Assembly: GCF_016862095.1 (NCBI RefSeq)
Contig: NZ_BOMH01000058.1
Coordinates: 62,001 to 126,000 of the forward strand
Length of the DNA stretch: 64,000 bases
Source of the DNA: Actinoplanes cyaneus
Lineage (GTDB): Bacteria; Actinomycetota; Actinomycetes; Mycobacteriales; Micromonosporaceae
Direction: 5' to 3'
Of the stretch, positions 63,247 to 64,000 are shown one piece after another. A program made the translations under genes and the position numbers. The notes beneath the pieces are model-generated. The model saw nothing but the letters and a program-made list of their open reading frames with translations, was not told the origin of the DNA and ran no database searches. How positions within the stretch are numbered: position 1 is the first letter of the stretch; the number at the start of each line of letters is the position of its first letter.

Positions 63247-64000
63247 ATGCCTCGACTTTACCAGGCGACTCCCGGCCACCAGGAGACGCCGCCGCGCCGG
63301 ACGGCGCCGCGGGTCACCTTCACGGTGCTGGCCGCCGCGGCCGCCGCGTTCGCCCTCATGCAGTCACTGGTCACCCCGGTGCTGCCCACGATCCAGCAGG
63401 ACCTGCACACCACCACCGGCACTGTCACCTGGGTGCTGACGGCCTGGTTGCTGGCGGCGTCGGTGGCCACCCCGCTGATGGGCCGCATCGCCGACATGAT
63501 CGGCAAGGACCGCACGCTGCTGGTCGCGCTCGGCGCCATCGCGCTGGGCTGCCTGCTCGCCGCGATCGCCCCGAACGTGACAGTGCTCATCGTCGCCCGC
63601 GTCGTGCAGGGCCTCGGCGCGGCCGTCTTCCCGGTGTCGTTCGGCATCATCCGCGACATCTACCCGCCGAACCGGGTCTCCTCCGCGATCGGCATCCTCG
63701 CCGCGGTCATCGCCAGTGGCAGCGGCCTCGGCATCGTGCTGGCCGGCCCGATCGTCGGCTGGCTCGACTGGCGCTGGCTGTTCTGGATCCCGATGGTCGC
63801 CGTCACCCTGGTCGCCGTCGCGGCCTGGCGCGTGGTCCCGCCGTCGCCGACCGGCGTGCGCGGCCGCATCAACTGGCTCTCCGCCGTGCTGCTGGCCGGC
63901 TGGCTGGTCGCCCTGCTGCTCCCGCTGAGCAAGGGCGCGACGTGGGGCTGGGCCAACGGCCGTACGCTCGGATTGTTCGCCCTTGCCCTGGTCTTCTTCG
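63247..64000 (+). CDS. DHA2-family MFS drug exporter (3' end off the window)
   Basis: 251 residues visible. Basic N-terminus to TAPRVTF, then helices with the MFS motifs TVTWVLTAWLLAASVATPLMGRIADMIGKDRTLLVA (motif A GRIADMIGKDR) and the helix-5 exporter motif C, IASGSGLGIVLAGPIVGWLDWRWLFWI, typical of 14-helix drug:proton antiporters. Controlled by the divergent TetR. It probably pairs with export of a toxic compound; the last ~200 residues lie beyond the window. Confidence 0.92.
   Translation, partial: MPRLYQATPGHQETPPRRTAPRVTFTVLAAAAAAFALMQSLVTPVLPTIQQDLHTTTGTVTWVLTAWLLAASVATPLMGRIADMIGKDRTLLVALGAIALGCLLAAIAPNVTVLIVARVVQGLGAAVFPVSFGIIRDIYPPNRVSSAIGILAAVIASGSGLGIVLAGPIVGWLDWRWLFWIPMVAVTLVAVAAWRVVPPSPTGVRGRINWLSAVLLAGWLVALLLPLSKGATWGWANGRTLGLFALALVFF

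Noticed and set aside
1..64000. tRNA/rRNA genes, insertion sequences, prophage
   Set aside because: No transposase, integrase or phage structural motif was seen in any frame; no tRNA-like cloverleaf or rRNA segment was noticed on reading.

Overview
The window is about 72-73% GC by eye. It carries GTG/TTG starts, many 4-nt ATGA/GTGA gene overlaps, several apparently leaderless genes, and a family repertoire typical of large-genome actinomycetes: TetR and PadR regulators, an XRE/DUF5753 regulator with a small partner, a BTAD/NB-ARC regulator, a Pkn-type kinase, LGFP repeats and F420-type reductases. The gene mix best fits a Micromonosporaceae-like organism such as Actinoplanes. That placement is inference; no rRNA or tRNA gene is present to confirm it. 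About 55 genes are annotated. I see no prophage, IS element or CRISPR array.

Layout. 1-3.1 kb: a truncated secreted protein divergent from a TetR - DUF6230 - DUF6114 cluster. 3.3-5.9 kb: an orphan FabF-like ketosynthase coupled to a 37-residue ORF, then a secreted pectinesterase. 6-12.2 kb: a divergent MFS exporter and a four-gene operon (Y4yA-like PLP decarboxylase, cysteine-synthase/rhodanese fusion, SufS-like class V enzyme, methyltransferase) that looks like an uncharacterised small-molecule pathway with its own sulfur handling. It ends in a 29-bp tandem repeat. 12.4-18.8 kb: PepSY repeat protein, S9 peptidase, GGDEF protein, Ser/Thr kinase, LGFP protein. 18.8-21.9 kb: F420-type reductase divergent from a TetR/VC0807/FAD monooxygenase operon. 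21.9-29.8 kb: ABC exporter, secreted lipase, response-regulator remnant, PadR/membrane pair, OmpR-type two-component system, GNAT. 29.9-33.3 kb: a heterodimeric ABC exporter with complementary loss of ATPase motifs. 33.4-38.4 kb: a frameshifted sensor kinase and small proteins including a WXG-like membrane protein. 38.5-40.9 kb: Tat-type phospholipase C and a small membrane protein. 41-49.2 kb: two tandem NarL-type two-component systems and an AfsR-like regulator. 49.2-51 kb: DrrAB-type ABC system. 51.1-54.8 kb: DctA transporter divergent from a CitA/CitB-type two-component system. 55-64 kb: small membrane proteins, XRE pair, GGDEF-EAL protein, TetR/FAD monooxygenase pair with a tandem operator, an unknown gene, and a TetR/DHA2 exporter pair cut by the window end.

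The strongest new signals are non-coding or mechanistic: a 51-nt hairpin present twice with compensatory base changes (18.04 and 23.99 kb), a perfect 44-bp palindrome inside a response-regulator remnant (25.3 kb), a dispersed palindromic repeat (5.9 and 45.5 kb), the PLP/sulfur gene cluster, and the split-site ABC exporter. All family assignments come from reading motifs; no database search was run.
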